From NCBI GenBank assembly GCA_036583965.1, contig JAZBQD010000022.1, positions 2,290,001 to 2,354,000 on the forward strand: 64,000 nt of DNA, written 5' to 3'. The notes beneath the pieces were generated by a model. That model did no database searches, was not told the origin of the DNA, and saw only the letters and a list, made by a program, of their open reading frames with translations. Below are positions 1 to 28,600 of the stretch, piece after piece. This DNA comes from Prunella strophiata (Eukaryota; Chordata; Aves; Passeriformes; Prunellidae). The position numbers and the translations under genes are program-made. Within the stretch, counting starts at the first letter, position 1. The number at the start of each line of letters is the position of its first letter.

Positions 1-450
1 CTCCGGGGGGAGTGGCACGGCTCCAAGCCAGACAAGGAGAGGCACAAGCTGACTCCTTTGGCCCAAAGCCACCTAAAATGGCCAGGAAAAGTGACCTTGA
101 CAAATGGCATCTTCTCAGGGACCAGGGGAGGGTTGGCAGCAGAGCTCAGCCCCTGCTCCAAGTGCCACCAATCTGTCACTGTCACTGTCACTCTCCATTT
201 TTGCATGGAAATGTTGTTGTCCCCCAGCTCTGGGTGGCAGCAGTGACAGACAGAGGGATGTAGTGCCTGTGGAGAGGACTGAGGAGTTTGGGAATGTTTC
301 CTGCTCCCAGAGTGCCTGCCACCACCACTGCACCTCTCCTGCACCATATTTCCCTCATCCAGCAGGGTCTGTGGCAGAGTGGGACCACTTTAATTGTCCT
401 CTGGCAAGTTTCTAAGGTTATTTAATTCTTCTTGGGTTCTGATTCCTCAG
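1..450 (+). other. KCNT1: KCNT1 intron, 3' part
   Basis: No KCNT1-like coding is visible in any frame before the acceptor (pyrimidine-rich, ending cag) at 450. The short open frames here have no recognisable content. The preceding exon must lie outside the window. Confidence 0.7.
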
Positions 451-16763
<16,313 letters not shown>

Positions 16764-18749
16764 GCAATCCCCCGAGCGCCGCTCGCCGCGGGCCGAGGCT
16801 CCGGGGCGGCCGGGGAGGAGACGCGGCGCAGCCCCGGGGAAGGCGGCGGCTGCTGCCCGCGGTGCCCCGGGGAAGGCGGTGCCCAGCCTGGCGCTGCGCC
16901 GCGGGAGCGATGCCCGGAGCCCCGGCACAGCCGCACGCACCCACAGCCGGTGGCCGTGCGCCCCGGGGATTTTAACTTTTTATACCGATACCGCAACTAG
17001 TGAGAGAGTCTTCGCTGGTGCTGGTGGGACGTGGCTGAGCCCAGACGCCGGTGGCCCCGGGGAGCAGGGCTGTGGATGGTGCAGGTTGGTGAAACTGTAC
17101 CAAAACCCTGCTCCTCTTCCTCCTCCTCCTTCACCAGGTGTCCCCCAGGGTGCCCAAACTTCTGCTCTTTCAGCCAACCCACGTTCTTCATCCTCTGCTG
17201 GGTTTTTTGTTCTGGGTGGCCACGCCGGGCGCTGGGCAAGGACTCTGGTGGCCGTGGGACAGGGCATGGCAGGGCTGCTGTGCCCCCAGGGCCTCGGGGC
17301 ATCTCACAAACCAAAACATGCCGAGCCCAGGGCACCGAAAGCCGGGCCAGCTCGGCGGCAGTGCCTCGGAGCCCTGGGCTTGTGTCCCCCTGTGCTGCTG
17401 CTGGGGCTGAGCTGCCTGGGGACCGGGGGATGCTTGTCCCGGGGTGGATGGGCTGGGCTGCCCAGGGACGTGGTGGTTTGGTGGCTCCACTCTTCCTTTC
17501 CCCTGCAGCCAGGGCAGGCTGGGGTCCAGCCCTGCCGTGTGTCCTGGCCATGTGCTGTCCTTCCCCTCCCACCGTTAAGGCAGCGGGTTCTGCCTGTCCC
17601 CCCCCGGCCACCACGGCCCCTGGCAGCTCCAGCCCCCCCTGCTCGACTCTGCACCCCTGTGCCCGTGGCTTCCCCTGCAGCAGAGGTGCATGAACGTCCC
17701 CCCCGACCTGCAGGGACCTGGCACCACCACAAACACCAGATGTGTTTCCATCTGCTTTTGCACATTCTGCAACATCCGTGTGGAAAGGGTTTATTTGACT
17801 GCCAAGTGAAAGACTGAGTCCTTAACTTTCTATACTTTTATGTTCGTATCTTGCAATTCCAATGTGATTTTATTTTTTTTTTTAAGCAAGGAGCTTGTAA
17901 AGCACAACATGGCCATGAAATCCCTTCAGCTTCCTGCACTTGCTGCCAGCTGAATGGTTTATTGCCTTTACCATTCACTGTTTGCTGCCCAATGCATCCC
18001 CAATCAATGTTTACAAAGAAAACAAAAAAGAAAGCCAAGATGAAACCTGATTTAAATGAGTTTTAAACAGCTGGGGAGATGCCCCAGCCCATGGGGATGT
18101 GCTGTCCATCCTGCCTGTGGCCCTGAGGGAGAACAGAGGTGCCCAGGGTAGGACCAGTGCCAAGGCTGGTATCACTTTGAGAGGGGGTAGAGAGAGATCT
18201 GCTGTGCCTGGATGAGGTTTGGGGTCCAGCTTTTATTTTTTTTTATTGTTGTTTTTTCCTGAAGTGCCAGGCAGGAGCCCCTGAGGGGTGGCACATCCCA
18301 GGCTTGGTGAAGTACCACAGGTAAAACCAATGAGTGCACCCCTTCCTACCCCACTGAGCTGTGGGCACAAACAGAACTGTCTTTAAAGCTTTTTTGGGCT
18401 TGTTTTGATGGATTTTTAATGATTAGTTTTGGATCTGTTTGGTTTAGGCAGGCACAATATTTTATTTATTTCTGTTTGTAGCTTCACATGCCAAATCTGT
18501 CATTTAAAAATGTCAAAAAGAAATTATAGGCTAAAAAGTGGGTGTGGTTGAAGTACAGAAGGACTTGTGGGCTCTGTGCTAACTTGAAGCCTCAGGATGC
18601 TCGGATCATGGAGTGTCAATGTATTTGATTGTCTGCATTTAATATGGATCATTTTCCAAACCCCACTTTGCTTTCAAGGAAGAGTGGAACAAAGCAGTAT
18701 TACAGGTTAAAAAAAACGAACCAGCAAACAAACAAAAGCCTAGACCCCA

Positions 18750-18755
18750 AATAAA
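18750..18755 (+). other. KCNT1: candidate poly(A) signal AATAAA (proximal)
   Basis: Canonical hexamer about 2.0 kb after the KCNT1 stop, followed about 55-75 nt on by a T/GT-rich stretch (ttatgtttgtttggctgtg). Confidence 0.5.
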
Positions 18756-19951
18756 ACAAAAGGTGTGATTATTTGCCATATATTTACTGAGAACAGTACA
18801 ATGTTTATTATTTTATGTTTGTTTGGCTGTGAGAGCAGCAGGGAAGAGAGCGCAGCTCCTCAGCTCAACCCTCCCATGGCAAAAAAATTAAATTTCTTTT
18901 AAAAATCCTTAATTTACTTAAAATTTCCCCCCCCCCCCCAGCCCTGAGCAGCCAGGTCAGCCATGTGGCCAAACCCAAGGTCTGTGTTCCAGAGGCTCCA
19001 CTGGCCGTGGTGTTGGGTCCTTCCTTGGCAGGCACACCCAGCTCCTTCCTGCCCTTAATCAGAGGAGAAAATGATCCCAAGAGGAAACCACTTGCCAAAA
19101 GGACTGAAGCCTCTGTGTGGTTTGTGATGTTATTATCCAAATGCCCTCAATATTCCTGTATTTTGACAATGCTTCTGTTTGTTCAGTGTACAAAATCCCC
19201 ATATTTGAAAGGGAAGCTCCCTGTACAAACCCTCGGGTTCCTTCTCTGGTGTAAATTTCCAGCCGACCTTCCCACGGGATGGGGAAAACCCTGTAAATAC
19301 TTACCTGTGGGCAATGCAAGTCTGAGAACCAAGGGTTCATTTTTCTAATTCCTTAGCCTCAGTTACAATACTGATGTAAAAACAAAAGCAGTTTATTTTT
19401 CTAATGGTCCTGGAAACGTTGATGCAGCGACACAGAGTCGTTCCTGCCGCTGAAAGGGCCCACAAGGAGCTTCCATGGGAACAGGAGAATGGCTATTGCT
19501 TCCACCCATGGAAAAATCCCATTTTCCTGGAGGAAAGAGTTGTGTTCCAATGCAGAGAGCTGGCAGGCCCTGGGGGATGCAGAAACGAGGACAGCTGGGA
19601 TGTTTTGGGGTTTTCCAGCAGCAGCTCCGGCGCATGTTCCGTGTCCACTAACGGTTTGATACGCTCAATATGGACTAAATCCATATATCCTGCATTAAAC
19701 TCAACTACTCCAACCAATGCTATGAGTATATTTATTTCCTGTTATCCCCCTTTTTATTTAACCTCTATAGAACAGGACAGTTTTATTCCAAGCTCAGCTC
19801 CTGCATGGATTTTTATCAGCAACAGCGACTCCCGTCTGTGCTCTCGGAGACCGAATTCCGGGAGCTGCTCTGCTGGGATGAGCCAGCCAAGGGGAGAGGG
19901 TTTTGTACAATTCTTGTGAAGATGCTTCACATTTCTGTAAAGATAAATGAA

Positions 19952-19957
19952 AATAAA
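19952..19957 (+). other. KCNT1: candidate poly(A) signal AATAAA (distal)
   Basis: Canonical hexamer about 3.2 kb after the stop, followed 30-60 nt on by a T-rich tract (gatttttctgtttttctgg). Confidence 0.45.
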
Positions 19958-19975
19958 AGAGCTGCATGCAGCAAC

Positions 19976-22900
19976 AGGAGACACTGCTGTCTGATTTTTC
20001 TGTTTTTCTGGTTTAAAATCCGTGGGAAGATGTGGTTTGAGCTGAGGCTCCAGGCAGCTCTTCCCAACTTTATTTTTTAACTTCATTTTCAAACTCTTTG
20101 TGCATTCAGGCACAAGGGCCTGGTGTGGTAGAGGAGCTTTTAAAGATTATTTTAATTATTAAATTATTATTTAATTCTAATTTCTATGATTTAATAAATG
20201 CATTAAATTTTGTAGGTATTTAACTTTTTTTCTTTTTTTTTTTAACTGATGTTTAGCCAAGATTCAGTACAAGTTCTTCTACCTCCCAATACTTCAAAAT
20301 TTGTCACTGGCTCCAAAGTTTCCAAGATTTTCAGGGAAGATCCCAACATTTCTAGAGCATGCTACACTCATACACAAGGATTTTAGCTTGGTTATCAAAT
20401 GCAGGTAAGCAGAGATTGGTTTTATTCAGCATTTTAGGCAAATTCTGTAAAAATCTATTTATTTAAAATCACACAGAAGGACACAAACAATATCCCTTAA
20501 ACAGGGAAATTATTCTGGGCTGAACATACATGTGAGGAGGCTGGAAGTAAAAGGACAGCAGGAAGCCAAGTCCCTGCTAAATTACTTTTTAATTATTGGC
20601 TTTATACAAGAAATCTGTACATGGAGAACAAAATCCTCCTGATTTTCCAGGACATCCCAATTGCAGTGATTACACCCAAAATAAGGTGATTTTAACACCA
20701 CCAAGAGCAGCTCTCACTGGATAAAAACCCATCCAAGGCTGCAGGACAGGAGTTAATGCTCTGCACAAGGGGATTTCAGCCCTTCCAGCTGTGGATTCTT
20801 CACTTTTTCCTCCTGTTCCACCTTCCACAGCAGCAGACACAGAAAAGAAGAGGAAAGAACTCTGCAAAATAAATGAAAATTCATTCAAATATTTATCCCA
20901 GTTGAGGAAAATCAACTTCTAACACTACAAATTCCTTGTAGCAGAGAAAAAAAATCTAGAGAACTAAAATATACATTAAAAATAATGGGGTTGGTGTGGC
21001 TGGGAAACAAAAAGAAACCAAATCCAGGAGGGATTTTTAATTTTGCTGTAAATTCAGATTTTATGGCTATTCCCTGGAAAACAGAGTCAAATGAAAGAGG
21101 TTTTCCTTTGCTAAGATTTCCAGGTAATGCCACAATAATTTGGGGAGGTTTATGGGCTTCAAACCATTCTTTCAAGTGCCTCATTTGAATTTTAACAAAT
21201 GCTGGATATTGAATATTTCATGATCCCTGCTGCACACACTTCCCCAGAGGGTTTTTTTTCCCCACTACAATAAATGTGTTATTTCCTAACAAGTTCAGAG
21301 GGATGGATCAGAAAACTATGACAGGATTTCAGCCCCAAGATAAAAGTGAATTTATATTTAGCACAGACAAGCAAATTAAATCCACCCTGTAATTTTTACA
21401 ACAGGAATGAATATACCTGTGCTCAGCACAGGCTGGAGAAGGAAAGGGCATAAAATTCAATTTCTGGAATGGCATTTTCCTTAAAAATTTGGGTTATTTT
21501 TTTTCAAAGAAGAGCTGAACTTATCACTTGGAGTAGAAAAGTAAAAATTGCACCTTTTCATAGGCCCACAGGAAGCTTGAAATCTTCTAAAACCAAACCA
21601 AGCCTTAACAAACCTGCAACAGAAAGCTCAGGAAAATATTTTCCTTTTAGAACAACAAAATTTTAAAAATTATTGTAATATATATTTTATAATTATTTTT
21701 CACTTACTATATGGTAAGAGAAGTCCAATGTCTGAGTGGTAACCTGGAATCAATTGTAAAATTTTCAATGCATTGTGGAAAATACACTTAATTGTAGTGG
21801 ACCACATGAATATTCCAATTTTGACCTGGCCTGAAAAACTTTATTATATAAAGTTTCACTTATCTGAAGCATACAACCCCAAAATACTCCCCAGATTTCT
21901 TCAGTTCTGCAGATGAATAGTAATAAAATTGTACCAAATTTCTCCAAAATCTTCTTTTTGGAGCAATGTCCTTGGAGAATTGCCTCATCCTGAGAATGTT
22001 TGGCACGTCCTGACCCCCAAACCCACCCCCCTCAGCCACCTGCCTCTCCCTCAACTGCTGAAAATTAATTACATTTAACCCCCTAATTAACTGCAAGCCA
22101 CTTAATTGGATAAGCACAGCATGGATAGCAGCTTAGTCCAAGTCCACAAGGACTGCTCCATTCCAGGGGTGGGAGCAGCACCAAATTCCCAGGGCAGTCA
22201 GCTCAGAGTGAACAGGAGACACCTCATTTGTGGCTTTATTTAAACAATAAATCAAATAAAATAGACAGTGAGGGGCTTTGGGGTGGTCTGATACTGCTCT
22301 AGTCATCAGTTTTGGGGATCTGTGGGGGGAAAAGCAAAAGGAATGGAAAATTCAAGTCCTGAGGACTCATTTCTGACATTCTAAATTCAACCTACAGCCC
22401 CAAACCCTTGGTTGTAGGAAGAGAAACTCCAGAGATTTCTACACTCAACTCCCCAGTGCAGTGGGGACAAAAATCAGCTTTATTTTCTTGGCACCCTCAG
22501 CCCTCCCAGTGTAGGTGAAGGCTTCCTAAGTAAGTTAATATTTTCCAAATTCAGATTATGTTGGCTTGGACTCTTCCCCCACCTGAGAGCAGGATGAAAA
22601 TGAGACAAAACCACACCAAGTACAGATGCAAACAGCACATGGAACACACAGACTGATGGACAGAGGCAGAAATTGCACTGGAGAGCACTTTAAAGATGTA
22701 CATTCTTGGATTTGTCAGCAAGAAACAGAGAGAGGTCCCAGACAGAGCTCCCACTTTCTCCTCCTCCTCTCAGGAAGCACAAGCAGAACCTCTGGGAGCA
22801 GCTGGAAGAGTTTTTTATCCAGTTCTGCTTGTTTGGACAGAGCTGAGAGGGAAGAACCCTGGCTCCAACTAATCCTGGGGAAAACCAACCCAAACAAGCA

Positions 22901-23495
22901 GCTTAAGCTGCAGGCTGCCAATTTAATTCCATTTACCTGCAGGGATCACAGCCCCTGGGGCTGAGGGAAAAGGTGACTCCCACACATTTCCCTGATTTCA
23001 AGGACTCACACTGTGCTCTGGAAGGACAAACCCCCATTTTCTAGGCAGGGATTTTTAGAAGTTATCAGGGTCCAGATCACCTTATTAGGATTTTATTATG
23101 TCCTTGTTAGGACATCAGGATTTTGTGTCCTTGGCAGGGAAGGGTTAAACATGAGGTCACTAAAACCAGTCAGAAATCCTCTGTATTCAGACTTCCATAA
23201 ATTTAACCCAAACCTCAAACACTGACTAGAAAATTACCAAAATTCTGTTACTGAGTGACTGCACAGATCAAAGGAGCCCCAGCAGACAGATGCAAGAGTC
23301 TGATGAAATAAATCCCTAAACTATTTCCCAATTTTCTGAGAGTTCTTTGGTCCCATTCTTGCCCACTGCAAGCTCTTGTCACCAAGTTATTGCAGCTCCT
23401 TGCAGGTGAAGCTTTACCAAACAGAACAGCACATCTTTAAAGTGTATTAGTTCTTGGAGGGGATGAAGTGTCACACCAACAAAAGTACACATGAA
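19976..23495. other. intergenic gap between convergent KCNT1 and CAMSAP1
   Basis: AT-rich, with no coding similarity, RNA gene or clear mobile element that I can recognise. The exact size depends on which poly(A) sites are used. Confidence 0.6.
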
Positions 23496-23496
23496 A

Positions 23497-25396
23497 TAAA
23501 AAGAAAATCAGTTAATGATTTTTATTAAATTTCAGTGTTTCATAAAATAAATATGGTTTATAATATCAAACAGTGAGAAATAAAGCACAAGCATGAAAAG
23601 CATGGTAACAAAAGTTACACTCATGACGGTGTTTAATACTTAGCACTTTAGAAACCATAAAGCCTTTAATTATTTACAAGCAGCAAACTATCTAACATAA
23701 TTTACAAAGTTGCAGCAGCCTAGTCAGGGAGTCTGGAAGGGGAAAAAACACGGAGAGACTGCACTGGAAGACCTTCACTTTGCTCTAGCTACCCAGCACT
23801 TCATCCCATCCCCAGCTCCCCTATGTACAATAACTCTCTGCACCTTCCATCATCTCCAAGGTCAATAATTACACTGGATTTAGAGCTCAGTTCCTCTCGA
23901 GGACGGGCAGGGCCTTCTGCACTCGAGGGACACAAATTCAAGTAACACTTCAAAGAAAAGTAAACATGTGCAAACCCACGTCAGAACCTACAGGAGCTGC
24001 AGGTAGTAAGTGTCAAACCCACGGAGCAGGAGCTCGTTAGCAGATTAAATTAATTAGGGAATAGCTACAGAAACCTACTTGGGAACTAGCTGGGGCCAAG
24101 AATGAGACATGGGAGTGGTTAAAAATAAAAACAAAAAACCAGAAAAAAAAAAAAAAAAGGAACTGCAAATGTACCCTGTTACCACAGACAAAAATTTAAT
24201 CTGCTGAAACACAAAGACTTTTAAGGTCATAACTCAAGATTTAATATTTCAACATGAAAAGAAATCCAAGCCATTCGACTTATTTGGGCTTTTGAAACAA
24301 ATGCAAATGTCTCTGTTTAAAAATTGCTTTCAAATGAGAAAAAACAAATCAATATATATTAATATATCACCCAAAATAAAAAACATAACACACTCTTCAT
24401 TGTAGAGCATGCTGCTCATTCAGAATAAAGACAGGACAAAGAAAGTAGAATTACATTTCATGATGTAATAAAAACATTAAAATCTGTGATCATTAAGTGC
24501 ACCATCGTACAGGAGTAGCGTGCTCAGAGTGGAAATGTTCTATACCTACCAGCATCCACCTTTATTAAAGCAAACAAATCTTTAGGACACTACCTGAAAC
24601 TGAAATCAGTAATCACTGGGCTCCATTCAGCTTGCCTTAAGTTTCAGTCAGGCACATTCCAGCTAGTAGCACCTGTTATGCCTCTTCATGATTGTATTCC
24701 AGAGATCTTTTACATTTGTGAACAATTTTTTATATTTTTTTTTTTTAGAAAAAGACTGGCTTTTGCAATCCTTGCAATGCTTATCCTACACAGATCCTGC
24801 AAGTAAACTCTGAGCAGCACAAGTTGGGGCTTTTTTCAGAAATCTGAGAGCTGGACTGACGTTGGCAGTAGGTATAGTACAACAACTGGATGTATTCAAC
24901 AGTTCCTCAAAAAGGTCTGAAAGGAAGATTTCCCTAAAGACTGTTTAAAAAAAACCAAACCAAACCCAAAGCACTTCACCCAAGATCTGTTCAATCCTTC
25001 TACCCAAGTTCGGAGCTTGCCAACTTTTAAGAATGCCAGGAAAAAGGAGGGAATGAGGTGGAGAGGAAAGAGAATTAAATTATTCCCAATTTGTACCGAT
25101 GAAAAGCTTCAAGTAAAAGGAAATCCACTTGTTCAAGATCTTGCTACATGCACAGTCCCTCATCAGCTGAAAGCCACAGTAGTTAGCATTGGGTGTAACA
25201 GCAGATTCATCATTCATAAAAAACACTGGCAACGTTCCTTCATCCTCAAGAACTTGCATCCACGGTTCTCTGTCCCGAAGCTTCTTAAAAAATGTCTATG
25301 GTTCTGCACATCTCATACCAAACTGGAGGAAAATGGTAAACATGTCTTCTCTCAATGCAATCCCAGTGAGCCAACCTTCTCCCCAGGAGCTGGGTG
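23497..25396 (-). other. CAMSAP1: CAMSAP1 3' UTR
   Basis: AT-rich sequence of about 1.9 kb between the CAMSAP1 stop and a strong poly(A) signal. No coding. Length is similar in scale to the mammalian CAMSAP1 3' UTR. Confidence 0.7.
23521..23526 (-). other. CAMSAP1: poly(A) signal for CAMSAP1
   Basis: Minus-strand AATAAA, followed at lower coordinates (about 23465-23492) by a GT-rich element, tgtgtacttttgttggtgtg. Hexamer and downstream element are well spaced for cleavage near 23500. Confidence 0.7.
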
Positions 25397-25699
25397 TCAT
25401 TTCCGAGTCTGGCTCTTCTTTGGCACCGCGGGTCGCTTGGCTTGCCACAAGTGGTTGTGGATGGTGAGAGCATCCACGCTCACAGACATGGTTTTGGCTG
25501 GGATCACATTGAACTGTTTTCTGTCCGAGCTGTACTTATAGAGTTTATCAATCATTTTCTTGGTGATGCTCTTTGGCCCTGTCCCAGTGAGCTTGTAGAT
25601 CTCCTCCGTGTCGGGGTAGTAGCAGTAAAGTGCTCGGAACTGGCAGCCGGCGTCGCGGAACAAGATGATGTAGTGGTTGGCATCACACTTCTCCAGCTC
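25397..25699 (-). CDS. CAMSAP1: CAMSAP1 last exon, main part of CKK domain
   Basis: 101 codons including stop: ELEKCDANHYIILFRDAGCQ, RALYCYYPDTEEIYKL, then TMSVSVDALTIHNHLW and a basic end KRPAVPKKSQTRK. CKK residues that contact tubulin fall in this region in the family. Confidence 0.97.
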   Translation of the reverse strand, partial: ELEKCDANHYIILFRDAGCQFRALYCYYPDTEEIYKLTGTGPKSITKKMIDKLYKYSSDRKQFNVIPAKTMSVSVDALTIHNHLWQAKRPAVPKKSQTRK

Positions 25700-28600
25700 C
25701 TGCAGCAAAAACAACCAGGTACAGGGGCTGTTCACAGGGAGAATCATGCCAAGCTTTAAGCTGAATAGTTGCTCCTCTTAACATAATTTTCCAGTCCCTT
25801 TATAAACCTAAAAGCAGGACTCTAAATACAGGATCGTGTTTTCCACGAGGAAAGCAAAAAATGCTCTGTACAGCCACATTACAGGGAATGGAATTCACAC
25901 TGCACAGCAGTGGGATTATGAAATCAGCATTACAGACCCATGTGATTGAGAGTGCATTAATAATTTCAATGTTTACCTCTAATATTGAGTTCTTATGTGG
26001 TTCATTCACTTTTCCAGCAAGACAGCAGTGAGATATAGCATTGTGGATAATAGGTTTGTTGGATTTGCTGCTGGGTTCCTTAAATAATTTTGGACCTAAG
26101 GAAGATAAATAAGTCAAAATTATCTGCCTTACACTTATGAAAGCTAAGATTTTCATTCAAAGTGAAAAAAATAAAAAAAACTCATTATTTTTCTAGAATG
26201 ACTTACTTTTAGAGATATTAAACAGAACAAAATACACCTGACAACTTCTCAAAAATAACATGAAACACATCACAGGTTTTCCTGACCTGGTATTCATAAT
26301 GAATGAATAAAACAAACTAAATAAAAGCAAACTAAACTAAAACAAAGCAGGCACCTGTGTATTCTGCCACTGAAGCAATAGAAGATGCTGTGGAAGCATT
26401 CTCCCAGTCTCTCTCTGTGTTTCTGCTGGGATTTCTGCTCAGAATGGGTAAGGACTCCATTGATTCAACTCTGGGAGGGAAATAAACAAATAATTATATG
26501 CCATGATTTTGGGGTTTGGCCCTGTAATCTCACATAAATGCTGCTGTCCCTGACTGGAACAGATTATTCTCCCTTATCATCCCCAGAACAGTCAGATTCT
26601 CCTTGATAGAAATCAAAGCAAATCTCTGACTCCTCTGGGAGAAAATAAAACAAAATTGGAAGTTTGTACAGAGCACTGCAGTTGGCAGCCACATAAACCA
26701 GATGAATTCAGCAATGCTGAATGTGCTCCTCTGCCAGTGAGGTGAAGCAAACAGCACTGAAGCCCAAAACTGTTTCATCCCCCAGGACCAGAGAAACCCA
26801 AGAGAAGCTGGCTGTACCTCTGTGAGGGAGTGCCACCAGAGTGAACACTTTCAGGCTCAGTTGTTGCTGCTGAGGCCAAAGACAGACTGGAACCAGACTG
26901 AGCACTGCTCAAATTATCAGCTACAAAACAGGAGAGAAAATGTCAAACACATTTGGTTGCAGCACCTTTGAAACTCAGGGAGAGCAAACAAATCCAGATC
27001 CTTACGTGTGGAAGAACACTTGGTGCCTGAATCACTGTAAGATTCCTCACGATGGACTGACTTTGGCCTGGGTTTTTTGGGCTTGGATTTGGGCTTCCCA
27101 AGCCCTTGCTCCTCCAAAATTTGCTGCTGTTTTTTCCTCAGATATTCCTGCTTGATGAGTTCTCGCCGAGCCTTCTCCTCTTCTTTCCGTATCCGGTCCT
27201 CCTCAGCTTTGCGGCTGCCACAGAACACAAGGACAGTGCATTCAGCAAGGAACAACCTCCTCACCTTAAAATAAAAAAATTCTTTTCTGAGCATCATTAC
27301 CGAGCTTCATCCCTTTTCTGTTCCACCTCAGCCTCCAGCTGCTGCTTCCGCAGCCGAGCCTCCTCGGCCTTGCGCTGCTGCTTCAGGAGGAACGCCGCGC
27401 GTTTTTTGGCCAGCTCATCCTCTGCCTTCTGCTCATCCTGAAAAACCCAAAGGGATGGAAAATTTAAGGAATATATTAAGCTGAACATCACAAGATTGCT
27501 GATGATTCCAGGAAAATTTGGAGAAAAACTATTACTTTTGGAAATCTTTACGTTTTTAGAATTGATGAGTGTAAATCAAAACCTCTTGATGCTCAAGGAA
27601 AAATTAAGAGACAGTAAGTCCTCCCTTAAGTCTGTGAGGAGAAAAAAAGGGGCTCATCTTACTCTGACTTGTTTTTAAATATCTTTAATCATTACAAAAC
27701 CTTCTAGACCTGCAAAGTACAATGCAACTACGATGTGGGCCAGGATGGACACCACAAATAATCCCAGTGAATGACAATCAGTCAAAATTAATCACACTAC
27801 AAAGACCCCAAAAGTTAAATTCCCTGAGATTGAGACTAGTTTGACTTTCTTGAAAGAGAAATTTAAAGTATCGTGTTAGCATGCTTGTGGTATTGACAAT
27901 AATCATTGCTAAACACAAATTAAGACACTAAATGTTTTGAGAGCTGATTTCTCTCTCTTTTTTCCAAAAGTAATTGTCTTCCAGTGCAGCTTTTTGCAAC
28001 CAGTGAGGGCTGTGCTCCATCAGGAGACTGGGAAACACCAGTTCTAATGCTGGGTGAGTGTGTAACAGCAACCAAAGAGAGAAAGGTAACACATTTACCT
28101 TGAAGAAAAAACCCACACCAGACTTCTGATCACCTTCACTAATCATATCCGTGGAGCTATCCTGGTTTTCAAGTTCTCCTTCATCTGGAGCTTTTAAGTC
28201 AGACAAATCTACTTCAATGAGATTAGCCTTGCTTCTCAGGGGCTCATCCACTGGGACATTTTCTTTTCCTGAGCCATCAGAAGAATTCAACCCTGTTTCC
28301 TTGAAGCTGTTATTCACCTCTTTGCCCATTTCAGACAGAATATTTGCATCTTTGGAGGTGGAGAGAACAAGTGCCCTTTGATTGCTCTCATCATGAAGTC
28401 TATAGGTATCAAAGAAACACTTCTCTTGGGAACCACTTCCATGATCAGGGCTGCTTTCCAGTCCCACTTCCGTGGGTGTCTTTGCCAAGCTATTGGGTGG
28501 GAAAGGTCTCAAGTGTGGAAGGTTTTCTAGGCTGGGTGTTGGGGTTTTAACACGTGCTGAGTTCTGCTGCCTGTCCTTAGGGACTTTCAGCTCTGAAGGC

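Larger units (their letters stand above)
16764..19975 (+). other. KCNT1: KCNT1 3' UTR, end uncertain
   Basis: Very GC-rich just after the stop, becoming AT-rich past about 17.8 kb. No further coding. Two candidate poly(A) signals suggest ends near 18.77 kb or 19.97 kb; the sequence alone does not decide between them. A run of about 12 C lies near 18930. Confidence 0.5.

Noticed and set aside
27928..28098. Extension of the large CAMSAP1 open frame past FFFK
   Set aside because: A good donor (gtaaat) follows FFFK, and the next exon continues with DEQKAEDEL as in CAMSAP1; the extension is intron.
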